Shown: positions 24,831 to 34,513, counted from the first letter of the stretch. The stretch is DNA of 35,551 nucleotides from Dehalococcoidia bacterium (GCA_030651175.1 JAUSCR010000140.1:1-35551), one strand, 5' to 3'. A program made the numbers and translations. The notes: generated from the letters alone by a model not told the origin.

Positions 24831-25973
24831 ATCCCACGCAAATCGGTAAATGTAGCAAAGCGAGCGGAGCGGGCCTACCTGGTAGGGGTCCAGGTCAAGG
24901 GGCAGCGAAGCCTATGGTCGTTGAAGGACTCCCTGGGAGAGCTGGCGCAGCTTGCCCGGAGCGCGGGAGCCCAGGTGACGGGCACAATGACGCAATCCGT
25001 TGAGCACCCCAATCAGACGTACCTGGGCAAGGGCAAGCTGGAGGAGTTGCTGGCTCTGCGGGCCTCGTACGACACGATAATCCTGGACGATGAGCTGAAG
25101 CCCAGCCAGCAACGCAACCTAGAGAAGGCCCTGGGCGAGGATGTGAAGGTCATTGACCGGACGGCCCTGATCCTGGACATATTCGCGCAACGGGCCAGGA
25201 CGCGGGAAGGGCGCCTTCAGGTGGAGCTGGCACAGCATGAGTACCTGCTGCCCCGGCTTGCGGGCCAGTGGTCGCACCTGGAACGGCTGGGAGGCGGCAT
25301 AGGCACCCGCGGGCCTGGTGAGGCGCAGATAGAAACAGACAGGCAACTTATCAGACGACGAATCCAGCGTCTGGAGCGAGAGCTGGAGGAGGTACGAAAG
25401 CAACGATCGCTGTACCGGAGCCGGCGCAAAGAACAGGATGTCGCAGTGGTGGCGCTGGTGGGGTACACCAACGCTGGCAAGAGCACACTGTTCAACGCAT
25501 TGACCGCAGCGGGCGTCACCGAGTCCAGCCAATTGTTCGCCACCCTGGACCCTGTTACGCGGCGGCTGCGGCTTCCCAGCGGGAAAGCGGCGCTGCTGAC
25601 GGACACGGTGGGATTCATCCAAAAGCTGCCGCCCGCTGTGGTGGCGGCGTTCCGGGCTACGCTGGAGGAGCTGCAAGAGGCGGACCTGGTGCTGCATGTA
25701 GTAGACATAACGCATCCCAACGCCTTGGAGCAGGGGCGGGTAGTGCAGGAGGTATTACGGGACCTGCACCTTCAAGACAAGCCTGTGGTGCTGGTGTTGA
25801 ACAAGGTAGACCTGCTGCCTCAACTAGAGGGTGCCGATGGCAAGCCAGCTTTGCCAGAAGCTGTAGCGGCCCTGGGGCGAGGGGTATTGGTCTCTGCCGT
25901 GACTCATAGCGGGCTGGACCGGCTGCTGGTTGAGATAGAGACGGCACTAGAACGAGTGGTAGAGGTGCACTAG
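24831..25973 (+). CDS. hflX: GTPase HflX (true start unclear, see findings)
   Basis: [101 protein letters not shown] track begins at TTG 24921, but homologous sequence extends upstream in frame. Confidence 0.93.
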   Translation: MPRKSVNVAKRAERAYLVGVQVKGQRSLWSLKDSLGELAQLARSAGAQVTGTMTQSVEHPNQTYLGKGKLEELLALRASYDTIILDDELKPSQQRNLEKALGEDVKVIDRTALILDIFAQRARTREGRLQVELAQHEYLLPRLAGQWSHLERLGGGIGTRGPGEAQIETDRQLIRRRIQRLERELEEVRKQRSLYRSRRKEQDVAVVALVGYTNAGKSTLFNALTAAGVTESSQLFATLDPVTRRLRLPSGKAALLTDTVGFIQKLPPAVVAAFRATLEELQEADLVLHVVDITHPNALEQGRVVQEVLRDLHLQDKPVVLVLNKVDLLPQLEGADGKPALPEAVAALGRGVLVSAVTHSGLDRLLVEIETALERVVEVH

Positions 25974-26115
25974 CGGCCTCGCAAGCTTGGCTAATGAACC
26001 ATCCCCCTGTATCCCCCTTCCTTTCCTGGAAGGGGGAAGAGAAAAACCCTGGGGACACCCCCAGACCCCCGCCAAAGGGGGCCTAGCCCCCTCTGGACTC
26101 TCCCTGCGGCGAGTT
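25970..26115. repeat. Family A-related repeat
   Basis: CCATCCCCCTGTATCCCCCTTCCTTTCCTGGAAGGGGGAAGAG...CCTGGGGACACCCCCAGACCCCCGCCAAAGGGGGCCTAGCCCCCTCTGGACT resembles 14722-14822. Confidence 0.7.
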
Positions 26116-26183
26116 TCCGAACAGTTTGTAGATGTGCGGGTATGCCTCATCTTGTGGGCAGGGCCAGTTCAAGGAGCAGATTG

Positions 26184-26510
26184 ATGGAGAGAGGTATTCC
26201 TGAGCGGATGGTGTTCAACTGCGAGGCGGAAGGCTTCTCGATTTACGACGCACAGGAGATACGGAACCTGGTGCGCTCTGGTCGTGGCGAGCCGTGGCTG
26301 GAGCTGAGGTGCGGTCCGGGCAACATATTTGAGTCGCGGCCCGTGCGGGTGGTGGGCCACAGGGAGAGTACGGTGTCGGTGCAGTGCGCGGACGGCGCCG
26401 TTGTGCACCTGGACCTGGAGGAGGGCACAGTCCGCAAGGAAGTGGGAAACAGGCTCTTGCAGTACCTGGGAGTGATCCAGGAGGGTAACGAGGGTCGGGG
26501 GTACATTTAG
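26184..26510 (+). CDS. Conserved-looking hypothetical protein
   Basis: MERGIPERMVFNCEAEGFSIYDAQEIRNLVRSGRGEPWLELRCGPGNIFESRPVRVVGHRESTVSVQCADGAVVHLDLEEGTVRKEV...; AAGGAG upstream. Confidence 0.55.
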   Translation: MERGIPERMVFNCEAEGFSIYDAQEIRNLVRSGRGEPWLELRCGPGNIFESRPVRVVGHRESTVSVQCADGAVVHLDLEEGTVRKEVGNRLLQYLGVIQEGNEGRGYI

Positions 26511-26574
26511 GCAGGGCAGGCCTGGCGGAGGGGCCCTGGAGGAGACCCTACGGAAGTGGTTCGCCCTATCATTG

Positions 26575-27143
26575 TTATGTCCACTGGCCTATGGGTGGTT
26601 TAGCGACTTTACATAACTGTGGTGTGTGCGATGCATCAAGACGTGGTGTGAAAGATTGCTCTTGGCCCAGCAGTTGGTCTCTGTGCATCCGGTCATGGCG
26701 GTAGATGCCACGGAGCAGTTGCAGCACGGTCATCTCTCCCCAGGTGCGATGCACCCCCCTTCTGTTGATGGCATCCGCGGTGGAAAGATTTGTTTCGTCA
26801 ATGCGCCGCAAGGTATGGGCGCGGGTCTCCCCCAGTCGCCTCAGCCACCAGGTCAAGGGCAGGGAGTCGGCATCGGCGACTTCCCTGAGGAACGGCTGCT
26901 CTACCTCCGGCGGCTGGCCTACGGTGATGCCTGGCCTGTGGTATACGGAAAGCGCCCACCCCAACCACTCAGGCTCGCCCTCTACAAGATGGGCCATCTG
27001 CTGTTTGGCCGACCATTCGCCTTTGGGATGCTCCTGGGCTTGTTCATCTGAGAGGACGGCCAAGACATTCAGCAGATCCTGGCGCTCTGTTGACAGCTTC
27101 TCTAGCAGGCCCGCGACTTGGGGGAGCGGCTCAGGAAGCAATC
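26575..27143 (-). CDS. DinB-like protein (start uncertain; longer ORF in track runs into a repeat)
   Basis: VAGLLEKLSTERQDLLNVLAVLSDEQAQEHPKGEWSAKQQMAHLVEGEPEW...LLRGIYRHDRMHRDQLLGQ typical of DinB-like proteins. Confidence 0.7.
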
Positions 27144-27262
27144 CCTCACCCTCTGTATCCCCCTCTCCCTTGCCAAGGGAGAGGGGGGGATGAGAAACAA
27201 AGCTAGGGGACACCCTAGAACCCTGGCAGGGAACCTGGGTTCCCTGCACTCTCCTCCGGCAC
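27143..27262. repeat. Degenerate family A-like repeat
   Basis: CCCTCACCCTCTGTATCCCCCTCTCCCTTGCCAAGGGAGAGGGGGGGATGAG...GGGGACACCCTAGAACCC. Confidence 0.5.
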
Positions 27263-27331
27263 ATGCCTCCAGGGATTCCCCTCTTTCAGGCTGTCGGGCA
27301 GGCTATCGGGAGGAAACCGAGGACACACTGG

Positions 27332-28474
27332 CTACGGTCTCTGGGCAAGGGGCACGTACGGCACGTCCATAGGGCCTGTATACTCCATCAGGGGCCGGAT
27401 GAGCATGTTCCTTTCGAACTGCTCCACCACGTTCAATGTCCAGCCTGGAATGCGCCCCAGAGCGAATATGGACACGAAAATGTCTTCAGGGACGCCCATT
27501 AGGTAGTAGACGGAGCCGGCGTAGAAGTCCACATTGACGAAGATGCCGCGCCGCTGGTAGGGCTTCATCACCTCTTGCAGGTTGGCCAGAAGCTGGAACC
27601 ATTGAGGCTCGCCCTTTTGCTCTCCCAGCACCTTGGAGCGGTCTCGCAGGTGCTGTGCCCTGGGGTCCTCGGCCTTATACACCCTATGGCCAAAGCCCAT
27701 GACGCGTCCACCGCCGTCCAGGCGCTTGCGCGCCCACTCCGCCGCTTTCTCAGGGGTGCTGATCTCCTCCGCCATCTTCATGACCTCTTCCGCGGCGCCG
27801 CCGTGGGCGGGGCCCTTGAGGGTGCCGATTCCTGTGACTATCGCGGAATGGAGGTCGCTGACTGTGGAGGCTGTCACGCGAGCGGCGAAGGCGGAGGCGT
27901 TGGCGCCGTGTTCGGCGTGGAGGATGAAGTCCACATCCATGATGTGGGCCTCTTCGGGCGTGGGGTTCCTGCCGAATAGCATATGCAGGAAGTTGCCTGC
28001 GTGGTTCAGCGTGCGGCTGGGCGGTATGGGTTTCAAGCCTTTTCGTATGCGGTCATGGGCGGCGACGATAGTGGGAGCCTGGGAGGTGAGGCGCAGTCCC
28101 TTGCGAATGGTTGCCTCTATGGAGTTATCGGTTGTCTCGGGATCAAAGGCGGCGAGGGCGGAGACCGCGGTCCTCAGCACGTCCATGGGGTGGGCCTTCT
28201 TGACCTTGTCAACGATGTCCAGGACCTCCGCCGGCACGGCCCGGTCGGCCTTGAGCTGGGCATCGAAAGCGGCCAACTCTTTGCGATTGGGCAGCTTCTT
28301 GTATAGGAGGAGGTGCATGACCTCCTCAAAAGTGGACTTTTCGGCCAGGTCGTGGATGTTGTAGCCTCTGTATAGGAGCTTGCCTTCTGCTCCATCTATG
28401 AAGCACGACTCCGTCCTGTCCAGATAGACCCCAGATAGCCCTCTATGAAGCTCAATTTTCCCTGTGGTCACCAT
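27332..28474 (-). CDS. gltA: Citrate synthase
   Basis: LLYRGYNIHDLAEKSTFEEVMHLLLYKKLP, HAEHGANASAFAARV, LKGPAHGGAAEEVMKM, GFGHRVYKAEDPRA, VNVDFYAGSVYYLMG; AGAGGAGG ribosome-binding site. Confidence 0.96.
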   Translation of the reverse strand: MVTTGKIELHRGLSGVYLDRTESCFIDGAEGKLLYRGYNIHDLAEKSTFEEVMHLLLYKKLPNRKELAAFDAQLKADRAVPAEVLDIVDKVKKAHPMDVLRTAVSALAAFDPETTDNSIEATIRKGLRLTSQAPTIVAAHDRIRKGLKPIPPSRTLNHAGNFLHMLFGRNPTPEEAHIMDVDFILHAEHGANASAFAARVTASTVSDLHSAIVTGIGTLKGPAHGGAAEEVMKMAEEISTPEKAAEWARKRLDGGGRVMGFGHRVYKAEDPRAQHLRDRSKVLGEQKGEPQWFQLLANLQEVMKPYQRRGIFVNVDFYAGSVYYLMGVPEDIFVSIFALGRIPGWTLNVVEQFERNMLIRPLMEYTGPMDVPYVPLAQRP

Positions 28475-28536
28475 GCTAACCTCCTCTGTATTACCCTTAT
28501 CAATGATTCCATCTAGCTAAGTGTGAACGCGCCAAT

Positions 28537-28569
28537 AAAAAGGCTCGGTAGGGATAACCCTTCCGAGCC
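28537..28569 (-). terminator. Intrinsic terminator of the candidate RNA
   Basis: Minus strand GGCTCGGAAGGG-TTAT-CCCTACCGAGCC-TTTTT (12-bp arms with one mismatch). Confidence 0.85.
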
Positions 28570-28740
28570 TTGCGAGGCTCTTCTATTGGGGAATACGCTC
28601 GTGCGCCGTTCAGAGAGAAAAGGCCTACGGGACGATAGCTGGGAACCCTCTGCCTCTGGTAGCGTAACACAGCGCAGCCCAACCTCCTCGGTCGCCTTCC
28701 TCTCGAAACGGATGGCAGCGTATCTGCCCTGGTATCTATT
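28537..28740 (-). ncRNA. Candidate independent structured RNA (~200 nt), 6S-like architecture
   Basis: Minus strand: TTGACA/N17/TAGCAT promoter, long rod helices (AUACGCU/AGCGUAU, CCGUUU/GAACGG, GAGAGGAAGG/CCUUUUCUCUC), then an intrinsic terminator with UUUUU; no convincing ORF. Confidence 0.5.
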
Positions 28741-28746
28741 AACTGT

Positions 28747-28775
28747 ATGCTATCAACAGGATGGCGGTGTGTCAA
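28747..28775 (-). promoter_or_regulatory. Promoter of the candidate RNA
   Basis: Plus strand TGTCAA (28770-28775) and ATGCTA (28747-28752), i.e. minus TTGACA-N17-TAGCAT. Confidence 0.6.
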
Positions 28776-28958
28776 TACGTTTTTCGTCTCAATCGTGAAA
28801 TGAATAACTAAGCCTTGGACCCTTCCTTCCACCCATAACGCCGTTTGAGCATACCCTCTACCAGCAGACGTATCCCCTGCCCTGCATTGCTGGCATTATC
28901 CCCCTATGCTATTCTGGGCGCATACCCTGATACATCAATCTTAGCAAAGCTGTCTTCT

Positions 28959-30821
28959 ATGTTTGTCATCGGCACAGCAGGCCATGTAGACCACGGCAAG
29001 TCCACGCTGGTGAAGGCGCTCACCGGCATTGACCCCGACCGCCTTCGAGAGGAGAAGGAGCGGGGCATGACCATAGACCTGGGCTTTGCCTGGATGAGCC
29101 TGCCCAGCGGCCGGGAGGTCAGCATTGTGGATGTGCCCGGGCATGAGCGGTTCATCAAGAACATGCTGGCGGGCGTGGGCGGTATAGACCTGGCATTGCT
29201 GGTTGTGGCCGCGGATGAGGCGGTGATGCCGCAGACGCGGGAGCACCTGGCCATTCTGGACCTGCTTCAGGTGAAACGGGGCGTGGTGGCAATCACCAAG
29301 CGCGACCTGGTAGACCAGGACTGGCTGGAGCTGGTCACAGCAGAGGTGGAAGAGTTGCTCCAGGGGACGACGCTGGCTGGCTCGCCGTTGTGCGCTGTGT
29401 CGGCACACACGGGGCAGGGACTTCCGGAGCTGATAGCCACCCTTGACGATATGTTGAACGTGGCGGAGCCTCGGCCCGATAAGGGGCGTCCGCGCCTGCC
29501 GGTAGACCGCTCCTTTGTGATAAGCGGCTTCGGGACGGTGGTCACCGGCACCCTGACCGACGGCACTCTCGAAGTCGGCCAGGAGGTGGAGCTGGTGCTG
29601 GCCCAGAAGCGGGCACGCATCCGTGGCCTGCAGAGCCACCGCAAGAGCGAAGAGAAGGCGCTGCCAGGCACGCGCACGGCGGTCAACCTGGCGGGGGTGT
29701 CCCACGAGGAGGTACAAAGGGGCGACGTTCTCACAACCCCGGGGTGGCTCCATCCCACGGATGCCCTGGACGGCCACCTGCGCATGGTTGCCGATGCACC
29801 GCATCCTTTGAAGCATAACACCACGGTATCGTTCTACACAGGCACAAGCGAGACCCTGGCAAAGGTAAGGCTTCTGGACCGCGACACCCTGCTGCCCGGC
29901 GAAAGCGGCTGGGTGCAGATACGGGTGGAAAGCCCCGTGGCGGTGGTCAAGGGCGACTTCTTCATCATACGCTCCTCCGAAACGACGCTAGGTGGAGGCA
30001 ACGTGGTTGAACCGCACGCCAAGCGCCACCGGCGCCTCCATCCAGCCACGCTGGAACACCTGGAAAAGCTTCAAAAAGGCACAGGGGGCGAGGTGCTGCT
30101 GGAGGGGTTGGAAGCGCATGGCCCTCAGCATCTTCGGGATCTGGCCCAGCAGGTGAATCTGTCACTGGCGGAGGCACGTGACCATCTTCAGGCGATGGTG
30201 GAGACAGGAGAGATCATGGCCCTGGGAGGCGACCTGGCGTCGGAAGATGCCGTGCTGCTCCCGGCCTCTTTGTGGGCAAAGGTGGCGGAACGAGCGCGGG
30301 CAGCTTTGCAGGAGTACCATCGCCGTTATCCCCTGCGGCGCGGCGCTCCTCGCGAGGAGGTCCGAGGCCGGCTAGGGCTATCCGACCAGGTATCGGCGCT
30401 GGCGCTACAACGTCTGATCCGCGAAGGGGTTGTGATAGAGGAGGAGACGTTGCTGTGGGTTCCGGAGCACCATGTGTCCCTCAGCCCGGCGCAGCGACAA
30501 GCACTCGACGGTTATGTCAAGTTGCTTGGTTCGGAGCCGTTCTCACCTCCAACGGCGGAGCCTCCGGAGCCGGACCTGCTGCAACTACTGGTGGAGGAAG
30601 GGAAGGTGGTCAAGGTCAGCGACAGTGTGGTGTTCACCTCGGAGGCGTACCAGCAGATGGTGGACAAGATTGTGGAGCATTTGAAGGGCGAGGGCAAGAT
30701 CACAGTGGCGCAGGTGCGCGACATGTTCAAGACCAGCCGCAAGTATGCCCTGGCCCTGATGGAGCACATGGACCAGCGTCGGGTGACTCGCCGCATGGGT
30801 GACGAGCGGGTGTTGAGGTAG
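28959..30821 (+). CDS. selB: Selenocysteine-specific elongation factor
   Basis: [76 protein letters not shown]-terminal winged-helix region. Confidence 0.93.
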   Translation: MFVIGTAGHVDHGKSTLVKALTGIDPDRLREEKERGMTIDLGFAWMSLPSGREVSIVDVPGHERFIKNMLAGVGGIDLALLVVAADEAVMPQTREHLAILDLLQVKRGVVAITKRDLVDQDWLELVTAEVEELLQGTTLAGSPLCAVSAHTGQGLPELIATLDDMLNVAEPRPDKGRPRLPVDRSFVISGFGTVVTGTLTDGTLEVGQEVELVLAQKRARIRGLQSHRKSEEKALPGTRTAVNLAGVSHEEVQRGDVLTTPGWLHPTDALDGHLRMVADAPHPLKHNTTVSFYTGTSETLAKVRLLDRDTLLPGESGWVQIRVESPVAVVKGDFFIIRSSETTLGGGNVVEPHAKRHRRLHPATLEHLEKLQKGTGGEVLLEGLEAHGPQHLRDLAQQVNLSLAEARDHLQAMVETGEIMALGGDLASEDAVLLPASLWAKVAERARAALQEYHRRYPLRRGAPREEVRGRLGLSDQVSALALQRLIREGVVIEEETLLWVPEHHVSLSPAQRQALDGYVKLLGSEPFSPPTAEPPEPDLLQLLVEEGKVVKVSDSVVFTSEAYQQMVDKIVEHLKGEGKITVAQVRDMFKTSRKYALALMEHMDQRRVTRRMGDERVLR

Positions 30822-30823
30822 CG

Positions 30824-32026
30824 ATGGGACTTGACCTCCATAAAGTCGCCGCCCAGATTGAAGGGCTGGCCGCTGGGCTCCAAGCCCAGGGCGCGGGCCA
30901 TAGGGAGCGCCTGGAGCGCGCGGTCACGACCCTGGCCTCCGCCGACGCCGGCGCCATCAACCAGAGGCGTAGCCAGGGAAGGGTTACGTGGCTGGTGCCG
31001 GGCCTGCCCCCGGACATCGCGGCGCATATCTCCCCTACCCCACCACCCGCCGACTACCGTGCACTGGCTGTGGACGGCTCGCACATAGACGTGGACCGCC
31101 ACCTGCCGGTGCGGTGCGCCCTGGTGAACATCAGCAAGGTGGCATTGCAGTACGGGGCCAGTCCCCATGCGCGGCTGGAGAGCCAGCCAAAGCTGTACGC
31201 CTCGCCGGAGGAGCTGGCGCTGGTTGACCCGGAGGGAGCCAGGGAACTGCCCTTAGAAGGGCCGCTGCTTGGAATCAAACGGTCGGTGGATGAGGTGGCG
31301 GCCCTGGCCGACCTGGCCGAGGAGGCGACGGACGACACGCCTACCGTGGCACTGGTGGACGGGTCGCTTATCTTGTGGGGACTTACCGGACAGGCCTACC
31401 CGGAGTACGTTCGCAGGGCTCTTATCGAGGATGGGCTGCTACCTGCTATGGAGCGTCTGAGGAGCATCGCTCAAAAGCGACCTCTGGCGCTGGCGGCATA
31501 CGTGAGCCTGCCACGCAGCACCGAGGTGGTGAACGCATTGCGAGTGTCGGTATGTCCCTACGAGCCGGTGGACTGCGACCGCAACTGCGCCACCGTGCGC
31601 CCCGGCGAGCGCCCCTGCGACGTCGTGGGCGGGCTGCTGGACAGGGAGCTATTCGCACTGCTGCTGGCCCCGGGAGAGCGGTCGGCGGCGTTCGCCAGCA
31701 CGTCGTCGGTGGTGCGGGACTACTACGGCGGACACGCTGTGGCCTTTTATTATGTCAACGTCGGCACTGAGATGGCGCGGGTGGAGGTGCCGGCGTGGGT
31801 GGCGGATGACGAGGCGCTGCTGGCCCTGACGCACTCGCTGCTGCTGGACCAGTGCCGCAAGGGGCTGGGGTACCCGGTCGCCATCATGGAGGCGCACGAG
31901 CAGGCGGTCATTGGCGGGCACGAGCGGGAGATGTTCCGGCAGATGGTGGAGGATGCCTTGGAACGACAGCACTTGCCCGTGTACACTTCGGAGAAGGCAC
32001 GGTCGAAGAGACTGAGGTGGGTGTAG
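30824..32026 (+). CDS. nurA: NurA-domain nuclease
   Basis: YRALAVDGSHIDVDRHLPVRCALVNIS, TVALVDGSLILWGL, AFYYVNVGTEMARVEVPAWV; starts 2 nt after selB stop; HerA is in the same neighbourhood. Confidence 0.85.
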   Translation: MGLDLHKVAAQIEGLAAGLQAQGAGHRERLERAVTTLASADAGAINQRRSQGRVTWLVPGLPPDIAAHISPTPPPADYRALAVDGSHIDVDRHLPVRCALVNISKVALQYGASPHARLESQPKLYASPEELALVDPEGARELPLEGPLLGIKRSVDEVAALADLAEEATDDTPTVALVDGSLILWGLTGQAYPEYVRRALIEDGLLPAMERLRSIAQKRPLALAAYVSLPRSTEVVNALRVSVCPYEPVDCDRNCATVRPGERPCDVVGGLLDRELFALLLAPGERSAAFASTSSVVRDYYGGHAVAFYYVNVGTEMARVEVPAWVADDEALLALTHSLLLDQCRKGLGYPVAIMEAHEQAVIGGHEREMFRQMVEDALERQHLPVYTSEKARSKRLRWV

Positions 32027-32037
32027 GAGGCCCACGC

Positions 32038-32171
32038 TGTCATTCTGAGCGCAGCGAAGAATCTTATTCGTCCTTTACACGTGAGTCGTGTTTGGCAATA
32101 ACGAATGTGGTAGTAGGCAGACAAGATTCATTCGGTCGTCCCGCCGCAGGCGGGCCTCCCTCAGAATGACA
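32038..32171. repeat. Family C-like repeat (TGTCATTCTGAG...CTCAGAATGACA)
   Basis: Terminal inverted TGTCATTCTGAG / CTCAGAATGACA and inner CCGCCGCAGGCGGGCC. Confidence 0.75.
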
Positions 32172-32276
32172 GGGAGAAGGCGCGGTCAAAGAGGCTGAGG
32201 TGGGTGTTAATCTTGCTACACCGTACTGTAAGTGGTGCCAGAGGCCGGTTCGATTTTGCTGTCAAGGGGGCTACAT

Positions 32277-32714
32277 ATGTCTGACATTTGGGCAAAGGTA
32301 CAGGTTATTTCCCCCTACCTCTTTCAATCCAACGGTATGTCGTCAAGAAGGCAGTTTCTACTTAGTGTACTAGCTATTTGGGGAGTCAGTGTGCTTGTGA
32401 CCTACGCTGTGGCGCTTACGACCGGTGTCACAGATGATGGGATAAGAGGCATAGAATTCCTCATTATGCTTTGGTCATTGATACCTGCCATTAGAAGATG
32501 CCACGACTTGGAATGGTCTGGGGGGGAACTTCTCTGGCTACTTGTTCCTCTGGTAAACCTCCTGTATCTCCGTAATTTGGTCTTCAAAAAAGGGCCAGTA
32601 CTTCTGAACGGGTGGCACCATATGAGGAACCCATCGGCCACTGTCGAGGAAGAGTTGAAGGTCAATGTAGCTCCGAGGAAACGCAGGGGGCCAGGGTCGC
32701 GGCCTATGCGTTAG
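32277..32714 (+). CDS. DUF805-like membrane protein
   Basis: SSRRQFLLSVLAIWGVSVLVTYA...LIPAIRRCHDLEWSGGELLWLLVPLVNLLYLRNLVFKKG. Confidence 0.6.
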   Translation: MSDIWAKVQVISPYLFQSNGMSSRRQFLLSVLAIWGVSVLVTYAVALTTGVTDDGIRGIEFLIMLWSLIPAIRRCHDLEWSGGELLWLLVPLVNLLYLRNLVFKKGPVLLNGWHHMRNPSATVEEELKVNVAPRKRRGPGSRPMR

Positions 32715-32728
32715 GCAGGAGGGGCGAT

Positions 32729-33040
32729 TTGAACGGTTCAAACATCACATTCTTAGACCCCATTGTCTTGTGGGTGTGGCATATCCTTGTATTCCTGGCA
32801 GAATGGGTCTTGCTAATAGCCTTGGGCATTGCCGTGTTGTTCGGAGTTTGTGTCCTACTGGCCGCCATCATGCATCCCAAGGAGTTCGCAAGAAAGGTCT
32901 CGGACTCTCACGGGTTATCGCTGACAAAAAGATTAGGATATCTAGGCTCTGAGTGGCAAAGTAATTTGATAATGCTAGGTGTGTTCGGCGGCTTATTATG
33001 GGCCATTGTAGTAGTAGTGGGGAGGCTACTCTTTTCATAG
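32729..33040 (+). CDS. Small membrane protein, hypothetical
   Basis: Two to three hydrophobic segments; TTG start after GGAGGGG; ORF track start upstream overlaps the previous gene. Confidence 0.55.
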   Translation: MNGSNITFLDPIVLWVWHILVFLAEWVLLIALGIAVLFGVCVLLAAIMHPKEFARKVSDSHGLSLTKRLGYLGSEWQSNLIMLGVFGGLLWAIVVVVGRLLFS

Positions 33041-33119
33041 TGTCCAACATAGTAGTCTGCCGAACGGTTGCCGCTGGCGCACCCTAAGCTGATGTAGTGT
33101 CTGAGGGCCAGAGACTTGA

Positions 33120-33313
33120 TTTCCGGCAATCACATTGACCACCATGCGCTTATTTACTACATCAGTAATGAAGAGGCGGGTGCCGTCGCTGGCGATGCTG
33201 CCGGGGTGGTTGAAGACCAATGGCCCGCCCGAGTTATTGAAGTCGAACCCAGAGAGCAGGATGTCGGCGTTCTGGCCTGTCTTGAAGAAGCCTTCGGGGC
33301 TGCTTGAAGCCAC
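33120..33313 (-). pseudogene. Possible NHL/beta-propeller gene remnant
   Basis: Minus-strand peptide GFFKTGQNADILLSGFDFNNSGGPLVFNHPGSIASDGTRLFITDVVNKRMVV resembles an NHL blade; no intact start or flanking blades. Confidence 0.4.
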
Positions 33314-33343
33314 ATTCTTTACGGTCAGCTAAGGGAGGTTTAA

Positions 33344-33814
33344 GTGCTTACATTTGCTTACGGGTCTAGCATGGATTGGGAGCAAACGAGAGGCCGATGT
33401 CCATCGGCGCGCTTTCTGTGCATCGCCAAACTCGAAGATCATCGTCTGGTGTTTCCTCGAATGTCGGAGACCAGGGGATGTGGAGTTGCTGGTGTAGAGC
33501 CTAAGCAAAACTCTGACGTATGGGGTGTGGTCTTCCAAATCGAAGAGGTTGACGTGGGAAAGTTGGACAAGTGCGAAGGGTATAAGCCTGGCCGGGCCAA
33601 AAACTCTTATGTTCGGGAGGAACGCCACGTCTACGTTGACGGTAAGGACGAAGAACCGCTGAGTGTATGGATGTATGTTGCACAGCTCGACACACTTCAC
33701 CCCCCTGCGCTTCCGAATGCCGCCTACATGGAACTCATCGTCGGTGGCGCACAATTCTGGCACTTGCCGACCGAATATATCACCATGCTTGAGCAGATCA
33801 AGACAAAAGGATGA
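33344..33814 (+). CDS. Gamma-glutamylcyclotransferase-family protein
   Basis: LTFAYGSSMDWEQ...FPRMSETRGCGVAGVEPKQNSDVWGVVFQIEEVDVGKLDKCEGYKPGR; GTG start after AAGGGAGG. Confidence 0.75.
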   Translation: MLTFAYGSSMDWEQTRGRCPSARFLCIAKLEDHRLVFPRMSETRGCGVAGVEPKQNSDVWGVVFQIEEVDVGKLDKCEGYKPGRAKNSYVREERHVYVDGKDEEPLSVWMYVAQLDTLHPPALPNAAYMELIVGGAQFWHLPTEYITMLEQIKTKG

Positions 33815-34404
33815 GGTCCATAGAGTCCCCCCGTCTCGGCGAAGTGGTGGAGGCATCCAGCGCTGGCTTCACGGTGCAGTGCTATGACCTGTATGGCGCG
33901 CCGGCCCTGGGCGCACTGGTGCGCACGGGGAAGGACAGCCCCGTCTATGGCGTCGTGCGCAACGTGGTGACATCGTCCATGGACCCGGCGCGGCGTCCCG
34001 TGGCGCGAGGCCAGGATGAGCCGGACGAAGAGGCTGTCTACCGGAGCAATCCTCAGCTTGCAGCGCTGCTGCGCACCGATTTCCAGGCAACAATAGTTGG
34101 CTACGGGGATGGCGAGCAGCTTCGCCGCTACTTGCCGTCGCAGCCGCCGAGGATCCACGCCTTTGTGCGGTCGTGCGCTCCGGCGGAGGTGCGGGCCTTC
34201 ACGGAGGACCTGCGCTTCCTGCCGCTGGTGCTGACCGGAGCGGCGAGCGAGGCCGACGAGGTTGTTGCGGCGTTCCTGCGGCAGGCGGCGTCGGCGCACG
34301 ATGATCCGCAGGCGTTTCTGATGATGGCGGGCCGGCAGATGGCGCGCCTGCTGTCTCGGGACCTGCAAAGGCTGCAAGCTATCCTACAAGGCCTCAAATC
34401 ATGA
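33811..34404 (+). CDS. HAS-barrel-like HerA-associated protein
   Basis: LGEVVEASSAGFTVQCYDLYGAPALGALVRTG...VYGVVRNVVTSS resembles the HAS-barrel domain; ATGA overlap with upstream gene and directly upstream of herA. Confidence 0.6.
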   Translation: MRSIESPRLGEVVEASSAGFTVQCYDLYGAPALGALVRTGKDSPVYGVVRNVVTSSMDPARRPVARGQDEPDEEAVYRSNPQLAALLRTDFQATIVGYGDGEQLRRYLPSQPPRIHAFVRSCAPAEVRAFTEDLRFLPLVLTGAASEADEVVAAFLRQAASAHDDPQAFLMMAGRQMARLLSRDLQRLQAILQGLKS

Positions 34405-34425
34405 CCAGTTGCCAATGCCGACGTG

Positions 34426-34453
34426 GTAGGGGCACGACATGTCGTGCCCCTAC
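34426..34453. repeat. Perfect 28-bp palindrome
   Basis: GTAGGGGCACGACATGTCGTGCCCCTAC. Confidence 0.9.
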
Positions 34454-34485
34454 AGGATATACACCTACACCCCCCTCTCTCTTTG

Positions 34486-34513
34486 GTAGGGGCGCAAGGC
34501 CTTGCGCCCCTAC
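34486..34513. repeat. Perfect 28-bp palindrome, sister of 34426-34453
   Basis: GTAGGGGCGCAAGGCCTTGCGCCCCTAC. Confidence 0.9.

Noticed and set aside
25987-26184. 65-aa ORF MANEPSPCIPLPFLEGGREKPWGHPQTPAKGG...
   Set aside because: Translation of the family A repeat, not a gene.
28523-28798. 91-aa plus-strand ORF between citrate synthase and selB
   Set aside because: Covers the candidate minus-strand RNA and terminator; no ribosome-binding site and no recognisable domain.
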